From contig VXIS01000003.1 of NCBI GenBank assembly GCA_008704415.1, positions 186,001-250,000 of the forward strand: a stretch of DNA of 64,000 bases, in the 5' to 3' direction. The DNA comes from Sphaerosporella brunnea (taxonomy: Eukaryota > Ascomycota > Pezizomycetes > Pezizales > Pyronemataceae). The notes beneath the pieces are model-generated. The model saw only the letters and a list, made by a program, of their open reading frames with translations, made no database searches and had not been told where the DNA came from. Of this stretch, positions 11,056 through 21,322 are shown piece after piece; position 1 is the first letter of the stretch; every line of letters begins with the position of its first letter. Position numbers and translations under genes: made by a program.

Positions 11056-11345
11056 GGGCAAACGGGGTCCAACAAAGTAGGCCGGGGTGGGGCGCGTGTC
11101 GTGCTTGTTGGATAGGCTCCGGGCGACGTTGTGAATGTCTGGATGCCTGACAGGCGCCTTTGGGTGCCGGTTGCGCCGGTTATGCCCGTATGTCCCCGAA
11201 CGCACTAAGTGGTTGAATCCCCGGCATCCTTGCCAGTTATCGGTATTCCAAGACACCGTCTATAGGTGTTTGTGTGCTGTGCCGTTTGCGTGGTCACCAA
11301 GCACGTATTCATGTGGCGGTCTCATTTCAGCGAGTGCAATACAGG
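11056..11345 (+). repeat. GC-rich dispersed repeat, copy 3
   Basis: Longest clear copy of the family described at 7271-7442 and 8500-8790. It ends close to a hAT transposase relic that begins near 11397. Confidence 0.65.
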
Positions 11346-11396
11346 ACTATTGGGTGAAGGCTCTGGACAGCGGTGTTGTAGGCCTGGGAAGAGATC

Positions 11397-11600
11397 TCCC
11401 ACCGATGGGAATACAATTCAACGCCATCCCTGCTATGTCAACCGAGACTGAGTTCATCTTCGCTCGGCGACGATGTCATTGGAGCAATCGAATGCCTCAA
11501 GTCCTGGGCGCGCCAGGCCCTTGTGTTTAGTCTGGGCTCGCAAATCCATGAGGTCGAACGTATGTTCAGCAATTTGGAAACTCGGGCAGGGGATATGGAA
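11397..11600 (+). pseudogene. hAT transposase C-terminal relic with one frameshift
   Basis: One frame reads MGIQFNAIPAMSTETEFIFA, the counterpart of the hAT MALDIFSIPAMSAE.ERVFS block. After a frame change near 11450 a second frame reads DDVIGAIECLKSWARQALV and continues to EVERMFSNLE and a stop at about 11597, the usual hAT tail (IEA..CLKSW.R.GL). The catalytic core upstream is not recognisable. Related C-terminal pieces lie at 4140, 15829, 34597 and 63472. Confidence 0.7.
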
Positions 11601-14600
11601 TGACTAGTGGTTTTTGGGTGGAATGATTGGACGTTGTTGGGGACACGTTTTGACGCCGTCTCCGGGTTTTCGTCCTTTTTCAACCGATGATAGATAGTTC
11701 GGCTGCCTGGCGGGCACGGTGGGCGTCTCGATGTCACGCAGCCCATGAGGCTTTAGCCATACAATCGTCAGGCCGCGCCACGAAATGAAACGGCGATTCC
11801 AGAACCGGTGCTGTTGGGTGTGATGTTCCAGGCGATGTTCATGCTGGAATAGCTGGACACATTGACGTGAACGGACCCTGTGTTTTCCTGAACTAACGAC
11901 GCCGACGCCGGCTCTAGGGTGGGTGCCAGCACTGGCTGCGGGTTGTCTGTTGCCAGCCCAGATTGAGGGAGGCCAACCCTGTCGCAATCAATGGTTTCGC
12001 CCATGAGCTGGGGGACCTTGCCATGATTGTCATTCTCCGTGGTGCTTGTCGGGGTCAATGGATAGGTTTCTGCTCATGATGTTAGAGCGGATGCTCTTGT
12101 TGGGGTCTGGTGGTTCACCTTGCTCTTGTGCTTGCGCTTGCACTTGAACAGTTTCTTGGAATGGCCTGACTGACCTGAGGCTGTAAACGAAGCGACGCAA
12201 GGCGAGAGCCAGCGGCGGTAGTTGATCCTACAGACGGATTTGCTGGGCTTTCAGAACGTATTTATAAGTGTTGATTGCTAGGTCTGGAGCCTAGCGCTTG
12301 GTTCTGCCATACCGTGCTCTACCAAACCCGCCTGTCCCACTCCCGGCCTGGAACGGCGCGACCAGTTGCAACAGATCGGACGGCGGTAAACCGCAAACTG
12401 TTTCTGCACGACCCAGAGGAGACCGTGCTCTAAGCTGCTGCGTGTCGGCCGTTTCTGACCCGTCACTCCGCTGGTACCGCAGCACGCAATATGGTTGTTA
12501 GGGCGCCGTGGGCACGATCCTCCCATGGGTATGCGCAGTATGCCTGAAGCAGAACGTTCTGCATGTAAACATATGATGGATGTGGATTCATCCGGCACGG
12601 CGGAGTATAAGTATACGATACCACCTGGTCTCGGGTACTGTACAGCACTCACGACAGGATATGCAGATATAGGTTGCTCGATCAGCTTATGAGATCCGCA
12701 CACTTTTCCTGGAAACCGTCTTCCCAGTCTGATAACCCCCCCCCCCCCCTCTACATAGCTCACGCGGCGCAAACCATCAATGGATTCCATCACCACATGA
12801 CGGACCTTGGTGGCCTGTGGCATCCACTGTGCTATTCTGGGCAGCACACAACATCTACGCAACCATACTGTCCAATCAAACAGCCATCACACATTTTCTT
12901 GCCCGTGAAGGCAGAAAACGGCGTATGCACATTGCCGGTCATGGAGCTCATTGGTAACTGCAGCATGAAACCCTTTGCGTTGAACGCTGAACAGCATGCG
13001 GCTCGGGTTGTACTCTCCGCAGACATACGGCTTTGTGCGTTGGAAAGCTTTCCAGGCAGGTCCAACAAAACAGGACCTGACAACAGCAGAGACCATAGGT
13101 TCCCTTGCATGGCACTCACCATGATTATTCACAGATTTAGCCGGAGGTGCGGTGCATGGAGTGGCCGCGAGGACAGCCATTGTATTTGTGTTCGCAGAAG
13201 TCCATCGTTTGATTTCTGTTCATAACCAATTGAGCCTCGTCACGGCGTACAAAGTCGAGTTTGGCACTCGGATTTGATGGGCAGCGTCTTGCGACTGGCA
13301 TATTGCATAATGAGGTGCAATAGCTGTGCAGAGAGTGACACTTACGGGGTGAGGACCTTGTGTGGGTGGCTGTAGAGAGAGTTCATGTTTGCAGCCTGCT
13401 CGCGTCCAGTTGCGAGTTATTGTGGGACATGTTGGTCTATTTGGTGGGCGATGATCCATTGCTGATACTCGGCAAAACTTCGCGGCAAGAGAAAGAACAG
13501 TCTCCGCAGCCAATTCTTAAGACCGGCATGCTCTGAGCCCGCTCCAAGTTAGTATTTACCCCACACCTCGCCAGAGCCGAATGCAGAGCTCAATTGCAGG
13601 TGCCGGTTTGGGCTGTCGTGATTGCGGCTTCCTCGTGTTCCGTGCAGGTCAAAAATCCACGCTGTCAGGGCAGGAATTGCAATGAATCTTCGGAAATAGC
13701 AAGAGCGGGGATGGCAGCGAAGTGCATCCAAGTGGTTGGTTTGGCAAACGCGTCTGGCCATCAACATCGGTGAAATGTAACAACCAACCACAGGACACCA
13801 TCTAGATGGCTGCGAGATGGGTCTGTTTAACCTTGTACCAAACATAAAATTGCAATGTCTCAGTACATCGCGATGTCTGTTAAATGCCCTGGCCCGCACT
13901 GCAACCGGAGATGCTGGTGGACAGACCAAAACGATAAGCCAGACCTATGCAGGGAGCAAATGCGAGTTATCCGCCCAACGAACAGGAGATTGCGGACACG
14001 AAAAGGGAAGTTGGTGAGCGACACAGCGCAACAACCGCAAGCCATATTGCCTGACAGTACCCCACTTCACGCTTCGATAGCAACGAGCATCTGCTGTGGA
14101 CCAGGATGACACACCGTATGAGTCCGCTGGGAACGGTCTCACCGTCGCGACAGTCGAGTGACGCACCGAGAAACGCGCCAAATTAAATGAAAACCACACC
14201 TGTATTCGACCCGGTTACCTATCGGGCTTCAGTCACCACGATTGGGTTCATTCAATTGTTGCAATTTCTAATCGAGACTCTGTCACCTTTTTGGAAGTTT
14301 CTAAGATCCGCTATCTCAAGGATACGAATAAATAAACACAACAGTTTGTGTACGTGCTGGACATGCAAAATACGAAGAGGATACTCGGAAATCAACCCAG
14401 TGTTGAATGATGACATTCGGTACAATCGGGGCTGCTTGAAAGGCCGTATCAAAGGAAAGGAACCGCGAAAACGATAGGAAAAGCTCGCACCTTTGATGGT
14501 CGACGAGGCCAAATTCATGATGTTATAACATGAGGTCATAGCTCATGGCAAATCCGTAAAACAAGGAAATGATAGTTACAAGACGGAAACATTCTGCCTT

Positions 14601-15828
14601 GCCGAGCCTAGGAGATTGCAAATGTCGTAGTAAAGAGAGGTAAAGAAACTCGGAACATTCTGACATCACACCATCGTTGCTGTGATGTAGTTTTGTAGCT
14701 TTTATTGAGGACATATGTAAGAGAGAAATCATACCTAGTGTGATAATCTTACACTGTGCGCTATCATACTGCTCACCTCCGCACATAGTCTTGAATCATG
14801 TCGACGGCTGCAACCAATTATCGACGAACATAACCTGTCCACGCAGCGGACAGCTTTCCTGGGTATTCTCCAGCACCATGTCAAAATAACTTAGCCACGA
14901 GTGGTCACTGCGCTCAGATGTATCCCTCTTGGCCACTTGGCTCTGCATATCTGGTTCTGCATCTCAACTACCTCCTTGGTTCCAAGCTCCCAGACGGCGA
15001 TTTGCCAGCCCAAGTATTAAGGGACATGAGCTGAGCCAGCTCGACCCCAAATCTTGAGCGGGTAAGACCAGCCGAACCGAGCCTGTCTACAGTACGGTGT
15101 AAGCTGGCTCGAGCTTGGTGGTGAGTATCGCCTCGCGGCCGCTCGGCGCTGATGAGAATGATACCGGCAATGTCAACTAACGGATAGGATTTTCGAAACC
15201 ACAGGGTTGACGCAAACCTGGTGACGCCACGCATTGAACTAGATTCTCGTTTGAGCAATACGGTTTTGACCAGTAGATTCGCTTCGAGTGGAAATGCAAG
15301 CACCACCAGTGCCGGCCCAGAGTCTGCGCTAACGAGCGTGGTGAGAACGGGTCGTGCACCTCGGGACAGGCAGCATCACCCACAACATGCTTTGAGTGTG
15401 TTCCGCAAATACAGGGGGGGATCTGGCCACCGATGAAGGACGAGGGGTGCCATTTTTGGATAGTGAACCAGAACATAAGTATACGTGAGCGCGGACGTCA
15501 AATGACAACTTCGAATTAGGCAGCAAGGAAGCAGCTCAAGCTGCTGCCAGAGCTGGCGGGGAGCGCGGACAGAGACCGAAGCCAGTTCGAGCCGACCATG
15601 GATAATCGGAAGGGTGAAATAACGATTCCACGAATGAATCCCACAGCCACTCAGTGCTCCTCACAGTGGTGCAGTCCCTCCTCCAGACTGGATGGGATCG
15701 TACGTGACGGTCCAATCATAAGACAGGACCAGAACCGTTAGTCTTGTCGGCATCACGTCTTGGCTAGCCTGCGTTTGAGTGTAGTCCCACGGTGCCAGCG
15801 GATAAACATATGCCAATGTTTTGTCGAT
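11601..15828. other. Long region with no supportable gene
   Basis: The longest ORFs here (194 aa minus at 12278-12862; 183 aa plus at 12674-13225) overlap each other on opposite strands and show no domain, so neither is credited. A homopolymer C run lies at about 12735-12749. A Cys-rich peptide at 13873-13935 (CPGPHCNRRCWW) hints at a decayed zinc-binding domain but cannot be placed in a family. Around 15000-15130 there are CTCGAG-rich motifs as at 4798. Confidence 0.45.
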
Positions 15829-15921
15829 TTGCGCTCCCCTAAAGACTCGCTCTGGATCAGCAGACATTCCTGGTATACCTAGGTACCCTAATGCCATCCG
15901 TGCCAGATTTTTCCAGCAGGG
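15829..15921 (-). pseudogene. hAT transposase C-terminal relic (IPGMSADPERVF)
   Basis: In a 116-aa minus-strand frame (15661-16011), residues 31-61 read LARMALGYLGIPGMSADPER followed by VFRGAQ, matching the hAT dimerisation block RMALDILSIPAMSAEPERVFSGA. Nothing upstream in the frame resembles the catalytic core, and the downstream tail is scrambled. Fragment only. Confidence 0.8.
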
Positions 15922-16444
15922 TTCGGTGCCCTTCGAAGCTAGGACTGTCGGGAATAAAGTTGTGCTTGTATCGCAGATGCTCGAGTAGGTTCTTGTTGGA
16001 GGAAATTGCAAAGTTAGTGGCAGTCTTCGTCCTTACGCCAGCTCACACCTGCGGTCAGCGCTTAAACAGATCGCTCTATGCCATCCGGTAGGTCCAGACT
16101 GTCTGGTAGCGCCATGCAGTACAACTTCATCGGTTGTACCTCCATCACAACCAATCGCAGATCTCCACCTCACCCCGATTATGTGGATGCTAGATGCAAC
16201 TTTTCCGTGCCTTATTCTTCCACGGAAATAGGTCAGGGATATGAGATCCATCATGCTCCGCGGGGTTGCTGCCAACGGAAGGAGTGAGGAGATCACTCGG
16301 CACTATCGAAAGGCTTTAGGAGACTGTGGTTTGACTGTCGTCCTTTCCGTTTTCAAAGAGCGCCAAAAGTTCAGTTCAGGAGGGTTGAGAACTCTGGCAA
16401 TAGGCAGAAATTGTGCTGAATATTCAGCTTCGGTGAAGGCTGAG

Positions 16445-17220
16445 CAGTGTTGCACACGAGTCGAGAATTCTCGCCGAGGGTCTTGGTCTGGTGAGAATGG
16501 TGCGGTCTTGAAATACCTCGCCGTGTCTGCAGGGCGCGGGATACTGGATCAATGAAAGCCCTATGGTACACGGTTTGTATGGAGGATGGAATTTTAATAC
16601 ATGAGCGTGTATAGATGCTGGACCCTGAGTATAACAGGACCCCACCAGCCCAGCGTCGCCACACCGAAGGGTTTACGTGCTCATTTAAACGTGTTGAGTT
16701 CTTTTTGAGGCTCCCATCAATGTCTGGATGGCCAACAGGACTACAGGTGGCCTACGTTCAGACCTTTCAAGTTGCGCCAGATGGAAGGCTTGTTTATATT
16801 ATAGTAGTGTTGTCTTGGGAGGTAGTCCCGCGGGGGTCATGTTGATCCCGCAGGTCAACAATAGCTAGAAGCTGTTACTCTCAATGGAATGGGCTCAAAC
16901 TCACAGATATAGGGTATCAAAGGATGCTCTTTCACTCTTTGTCCTCCGATTTATCTCCCCACAGATGGTTCTCTAGTTGGGTGGCCGTGTGCGGGTCCGG
17001 TAGCTCCCCAGGGTCAACAACAGCTGGAAGCTGTTACTCTCAATGGAATGGGCTCAAACTCACACATCTAGGGCATCAAAGGACGCTGTTTCACCCGCTG
17101 CGCTCAGAATTATCCCCCCATAGATAGTTGTTGTTTGGGGTGGCCCCGCGGAGGTCCTGTGGCTTGTCCGGTTCAACAATAGCTGGAAGCTGTTACTCAA
17201 GAACGCCATCAAGCTCGCAT
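16445..17220 (+). mobile_element. hAT-ended repeat unit carrying a 159-bp tandem array
   Basis: The left end 16445-16460 is a perfect match to the hAT terminal repeat CAGTGTTGCACACGAG. It is followed by a GAG/CTC-rich subterminal stretch, then about 300 bp of sequence that is repeated in inverse orientation at about 25390-25910, then the 159-bp array (16857-17190). At 17195-17220 a 26-bp block identical to part of the hAT transposase tail (complement of 1676-1701) follows. The right-hand inverted repeat was not found. The 8 bp before the left end, AGGCTGAG, is also present, complemented, beside the terminal repeat at 27518-27533, so these two loci probably descend from one insertion by later duplication. 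Confidence 0.65.
16857..17190 (+). repeat. 159-bp tandem array, two full units plus part
   Basis: The anchor AACAA(T/C)AGCT(A/G)GAAGC occurs at 16857, 17016 and 17175, an exact spacing of 159 bp twice. Units contain the CAATGGAATGGGCTCAAAC and ATATAGGG(T/C)ATCAAAGGA blocks shared with the other arrays. Confidence 0.9.
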
Positions 17221-17876
17221 GCGCGGATCTCAATGGCGCGCAACAGCGAATTACAAATACCGACGAAGCGGCACCGGATTGCCAGAGACAGCTGGGAAAG
17301 CCGGTTGCTGCGCTGCCATAATGGAGCACCAGTGTCAGGTGGGGTCGATGCGCTGTGACGGGCTCGGATCAGGAAGTATCCCCAGACGTGTACTTGGAAA
17401 TTCGACGCGTTGGGACCCAGGAAGGTACGTTCACGCAGCGCCTGAGAGGATGCGTTGTGAATCGAAGAACGATAACTGCGGGTGTTGAAGATCTGGTTGC
17501 GACCCGTGAAACACATGAAACACCTTCGACAAATAAGCTACTGCCGAGTGGACCACGTACGTGAACCTGTAAAGAGCAGGACAAACCTTTAAGACATGAC
17601 GCGACCGTTATATGGTCGTTGACGAAGGGACCTTTTGTTCTGCTAGGAGACCGGGGATACGGTGTACATGTGGGGCGGCGATACATTGCAACCTGCCAAC
17701 ATGCGGGAGCGTCTGGTTGAACGCCGCGCCTCTGTCTCCACAGGTCGGACAAGCCCACCATTTTCGCGACCGCGGTGCACAATGCAACGTTATCTACCAT
17801 AGTTTCAGACTGAGTGACTGAGCATCAAGAGCAGCGGAACAAGAACATCAAGCATTCATTGATATGTAACAGCACA

Positions 17877-17970
17877 GCGCATATCCCACACTCCCAATCC
17901 GCTGAGATGCGCACATCCCACATTCCCAATCCGCTTAGATGCGCACATCCCACATGCCCAAACAGCGGAG
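17877..17970. repeat. 32-bp tandem repeat, about 3 copies
   Basis: Units start at 17877, 17909 and 17941. Each reads GCGCA(T/C)ATCCCACA followed by TCCCAAT or a variant and CCGCTGAGAT or a variant. It lies about 50 bp beyond the stop of the minus-strand gene ending at 18020, so it would be in that gene's 3' untranslated or flanking region. Confidence 0.85.
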
Positions 17971-18019
17971 AACATCACTACAGATGCCAATTTCAACGCG
18001 CGCAGCCATCGCGCAACGC

Positions 18020-18997
18020 TCACCACTCCTGCATATAGATGAGCACCACCCGCACAGGTCCGTCGAAGTCCTCCAGCCGCCACTGGGGGTCGGGAAGCTG
18101 CACCCAGTTACCGTCGACGTACGTCAGCATCTCGACCGAGGTTATGGTGAAACGAATATTTTCCTCCAGGGCCTCAAAGTCCTCTGTGACTGTCTGCTGA
18201 ATCTGGTCGGCGAGAGTGGATCCCGGCAGCAGCATCTGTTTGATAGTGGTGGGGCACTTCTTGCGGTCGCGCTGGCTGGGGTGCCACTCTTGGGTGATGG
18301 CGATATACGTCGCGGGCTTGTGCGCATCCACCGCATGGCAGTCGTCGTTTTCGGTTTCTTCCAACTGTGGCGCGCTGGCCGGTTCGGCAATGACCCATAT
18401 CGGGTGTTTCAAGAAATCGCGGTAAGTGTACTCATCCTGCTTGATTGATTCCAGATTCATGCGTCGCAGGAGATTAACAGAGATTTTGCGCGCACCCCGC
18501 AGTAGCCTCAAGGCGCCAACAAAGCCTAAAATGATCTCTCGGAGCTCCGGGAGCGTCAAGTAGGCGATCCGTGGGAGTCGGAATTTGATGGACACGCCGA
18601 GGAGGAATCTGAAGCAGGCGGTATACCGGGTGTGCGACAATACTGGGAGGCCGGTGACCTTGAAGCATCCAAAGGCGTACGGGGAAGTGCGGGAAACGCG
18701 GTCCCAGCTCCGGGAGTCGATACGGTTGTTGAACATGTCGTACACGACGTCCAGCTCTATTTGGAACTTATCCGCGACGGTGAACGTCAGGTTCTGCCAC
18801 CCGAGGTGCCAGTGCAACCCAAGAGATGATGCGGGGTTACCCACCTCCCAGGTATCGACCAGGTCCCGGTCGAGATGGTAGACATCGCTTTCCCCCGGCA
18901 GCACAAACATCAGCATTCCTTGCGTAAGACCGAGGTTCAGAGCTGACGCTCGCCAGGCGTCGTCGCTGCGGTCGGTGGCTGCTAGGGTAGTAGTCAT
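18020..18997 (-). CDS. Intact intronless orphan gene, 325-aa protein
   Basis: An undamaged frame on the minus strand. The first codon of the longest frame (19003) is GTG; the first ATG is at 18997 in a good context (GCCATGA), so I start there. The product has no signal peptide at the N-terminus (MTTTLAATDRSDD). The middle (roughly residues 120-180) is rich in Leu, Ile, Phe and Arg (VSIKFRLPRIAYLTLPELRE), suggesting a folded alpha/beta core but no clear membrane span. The C-terminus is acidic and aromatic (GNWVQLPDPQWRLEDFDGP). I recognise no domain and propose no function. Its survival among decayed repeats, with no stop or frameshift over 975 bases, argues for a functional or recent gene. 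A telomere-like motif lies about 190 bp upstream and a 32-bp tandem repeat just downstream. Confidence 0.6.
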   Translation of the reverse strand: MTTTLAATDRSDDAWRASALNLGLTQGMLMFVLPGESDVYHLDRDLVDTWEVGNPASSLGLHWHLGWQNLTFTVADKFQIELDVVYDMFNNRIDSRSWDRVSRTSPYAFGCFKVTGLPVLSHTRYTACFRFLLGVSIKFRLPRIAYLTLPELREIILGFVGALRLLRGARKISVNLLRRMNLESIKQDEYTYRDFLKHPIWVIAEPASAPQLEETENDDCHAVDAHKPATYIAITQEWHPSQRDRKKCPTTIKQMLLPGSTLADQIQQTVTEDFEALEENIRFTITSVEMLTYVDGNWVQLPDPQWRLEDFDGPVRVVLIYMQEW

Positions 18998-19190
18998 GGC
19001 CACCGCTGATCAGTGATGTCGGTTGGAGATACGGGAGTGAGTTGAGGTGGGAAAGGTGTCGAGGTTGGTTGGTGCCGAGGTTGCTTGATTTTTTGGAAGG
19101 AAGGGTGGCGCACCGAGGGTTCAACAAATATGTGCGATGCAATTGTGTACAGCGAACGTTTTGCACGCATCTGGTCTCGACGTCTCTGTC

Positions 19191-19202
19191 AGGGTTAGGG
19201 TT
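19191..19202 (+). other. Telomere-like motif AGGGTTAGGGTT
   Basis: Two tandem GGGTTA-type units about 190 bp upstream of the start of the gene at 18020-18997. In fungi such interstitial motifs can be chance, telomere scars or binding sites for Myb-type telobox factors. Similar motifs occur at 40066-40075 and in both arms of the fold-back at 48893-49681. Confidence 0.4.
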
Positions 19203-19397
19203 CCAACCCCAGAGTGAGCAGCCCCCTCTGCGGAGCTGTCGCGCATTGCCTGCATAGTGATTCTGCGGTTGTGCTGCGGTATACACTCCACGCATTCGGG
19301 CAGGCGTGGAGATAGCGGCCGATGTCGTGGGGAAAGGTGATTGTCTTGTTACGCTCTATGAGGCTATCTAGATATATACCTTTACAAGCGTCACCAT

Positions 19398-19500
19398 GAT
19401 GTCATTCGGTCCTCCGTGATAGCATATCACCACTCCAAGCACTCGCTCTTACTCGTCCTTATCCATGCCCTAACCATGCCTAGAAAGCCAGTTTCCAACA
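19398..19500 (-). repeat. Start of copia 3' LTR
   Basis: Minus-strand sequence begins TGTTGGAAACTGGC at 19500. It is repeated at 21221-21322. The LTR probably continues towards about 19320, past a TATATATC motif near 19370, but without a second full copy the end cannot be set. Confidence 0.75.
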
Positions 19501-19517
19501 CTCCCTCCTCTTTCTTG
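19501..19517 (-). other. Polypurine tract of the copia element
   Basis: Minus-strand AAGAAAGAGGAGGGAG directly precedes the TGTTGG of the 3' LTR, the expected place and composition for the plus-strand primer site of an LTR retrotransposon. Confidence 0.8.
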
Positions 19518-19539
19518 GCAGTGCGGAAAAACGTGTCGT

Positions 19540-19933
19540 CTAACCTTCGATCTCGTCAAGGCCGAGCTTTTCGGTAAACGTCTGATGTCGAGCGATCTCC
19601 GTATAACCCCCAGGCGTTACGGCACTTCCATCTAAAAAACCCCGTTGCCTGATAGCTTCAGGGGAAAAAGGTATTCCGTAGCCGCCTATCCAAGCCTTCC
19701 AATGCTCTGCCGTAGGCCGCTTCCATGACGTCGGCAAGGTTGTCGCTGCTCATCGACATTGTGTAGTCGATTGAGCGCTCGATATCGCTTCGTAGACGTC
19801 GTAGCCGTAGCGCTTCACGAGTCGCATCTAAGCAAGCTATCCCTTATCATTCATCTGGAATACGTATCCTCCTATCGACTTTTCTGCTTCCGGTGCTTCC
19901 TGCCCAGTCGGTGTCTGTGATTCCTATCACGCT
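19540..19933 (-). pseudogene. Copia RNase H remnants
   Basis: At 19933-19847 the minus strand reads GITDTDWAGSTGSRK in one frame and SIGGYVFQMND in the next, a one-base frameshift inside the classic copia RNase H block (DSDWAG...R.S..GYVF). At 19737-19540 an open frame ends ARHQTFTEKLGLDEIEG then stop, matching the end of copia pol. The block between is degraded. The same RNase H block, less damaged, occurs at 42454-42693 on the plus strand. Confidence 0.75.
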
Positions 19934-20715
19934 CGGCTGCTGGATGAAGCTCGAAAAGTGCAGTCCGTATTTCGAACTCCGTTGCTTAGGGAGGTTACGC
20001 AGAATGCGATATCAGGCACTACTTGTAGTTGCTTCGAGCGAGATAGGGTCTGGCTCATAGAGGAGGAAATCGGATCAGTATAGTCACTCCCCCCTCGATT
20101 TGCCTTTTCGGCTATGATTGCATTCGCCGCTCGTCGTGAAGTCTGATCGTTGCTCTCATAGGCCGATTCGTCGATGTCATCGTTGACTGATTCGCCTGTG
20201 AATTCGACATCGTGGTCTTATGCTCTTTCAGAATGTATTAGTAGGCGGTGCCTCCAAACCGTCGAAGATGCTCTAGTTTGGGTTTCTCTCTGGTTTCTAT
20301 CTGGTTTAGACGTTAGACCTGGTTCGGCCGAGTCTGATCTTCTAAAAAGGATTAGCAGTGGTTTTTCGCTGTCTAAGACGTTTTTGCGGCATTCGGTGGG
20401 TCTTTTTCGACACTTAGCCTAGCTTTCATTGTACTGGAGGGTAAAAACACTCTTTTCGTACGGCTACATGCTTTCCATTCTCAGGTAGTGACAAATGGAT
20501 CTCGTCAGGTAGCGACGTCTGTAGCCCGAATCGGGTCGTAATATGCGTTTCGGCCTGAAGTTGGACCTTATAGAGGCCTTCCTCTCTTGTCGCTGCTTCC
20601 AGCGGATTCCAGCTGCGGGACGGATATCAGGAATAGTTTGAATTCAGGTATGAATAGACAGTTGAGAAGGACTCCGTTGACGGACACAAGGCCGGAATGG
20701 TGGATGTTGATTTGG

Positions 20716-21220
20716 TTATGATCTCCGAGCCGGAAGACGTAATTGACAGGCGACAGCGTTGTCGGCCTTCCTCAGCCTCTGTCGAGCAGCAATCCCTCTC
20801 TGCTTAACAGGCCGTTTCGAGACTCGATGAGCAGGGAGACCGCAGTCGTAGCAGACAGAATCGTCGGAGTCAGGCGTGTGGACGCGCTGACGTTTGCCCT
20901 TCGGCGTGGAGTTCTTGTACCAGCATTGATCGGTAGAATGAGTGGATCTCTTGCAGAATTCGCACCACTGTTTCGAGTTTCGAGCATGACTAGCATTGCT
21001 AGCGAGAGCTTCAGCAGTTGCATCGGATTGGTTGCGCATGGGTCGCAGTCGCTCGTCTTCAAGCAATGCGTCTATGATGGACTGGACGGTTGGGAGTGGG
21101 TTGTTTGGCTGGACATTGGCCGTAACCTCGAAGACAGGTCGGAGCGAAGCGAATATGTGGGTTTTGGAAGCGGTAGATATGAATCGCTGGTGGATCTGCT
21201 GACGTTCGATGGGGGTACTT
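20716..21220 (-). pseudogene. Copia Gag C-terminal half with CCHC knuckle
   Basis: The minus-strand frame includes a helical region (TVQSIIDALLEDERLRPM), an Asn/Ser/Ala-rich linker and the knuckle CEFCKRSTHSTDQCW, which fits CX2CX4HX4C. The nominal ORF starts at 21252 inside the LTR fragment, so the true N-terminus is missing. Gag binds the element's RNA through this knuckle. The frame stays open for over 150 codons but is fused to LTR sequence upstream and lost downstream. Confidence 0.75.
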
Positions 21221-21322
21221 GATGACGTCGGTCCTCCATCATAGCATATCACTACTCCAAGCAGTCGCTCTTACTCGTCGTTATCCATGCCTTAACCATG
21301 CCTAGAAAGCCAGTTTCCAACA
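21221..21322 (-). repeat. Truncated copia 5' LTR
   Basis: Aligned with 19398-19500 (TGTTGGAAACTGGC start). It ends abruptly in gag, marking a deletion of the rest of the LTR, the primer site and the gag start. Confidence 0.75.

Larger units (their letters stand above)
19398..21322 (-). mobile_element. Internally deleted Ty1/copia element with LTR pieces
   Basis: Reading on the minus strand: a 5' LTR fragment (21322-21221) beginning TGTTGGAAAC, a gag remnant (about 21220-20716), a long damaged middle, RNase H remnants (19933-19540), a polypurine tract (19517-19501) and the start of the 3' LTR (19500-19398). The two LTR starts align over about 102 bp with roughly 90 percent identity. The 5' LTR is cut off after about 100 bp and runs straight into gag, so at least one deletion has occurred. 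Integrase and reverse transcriptase cannot be recognised. Copia elements replicate through cytoplasmic virus-like particles; this copy cannot. Confidence 0.8.

Noticed and set aside
12278..13225. 194-aa minus and 183-aa plus frames
   Set aside because: They overlap on opposite strands, contain a long C homopolymer and show no motif.
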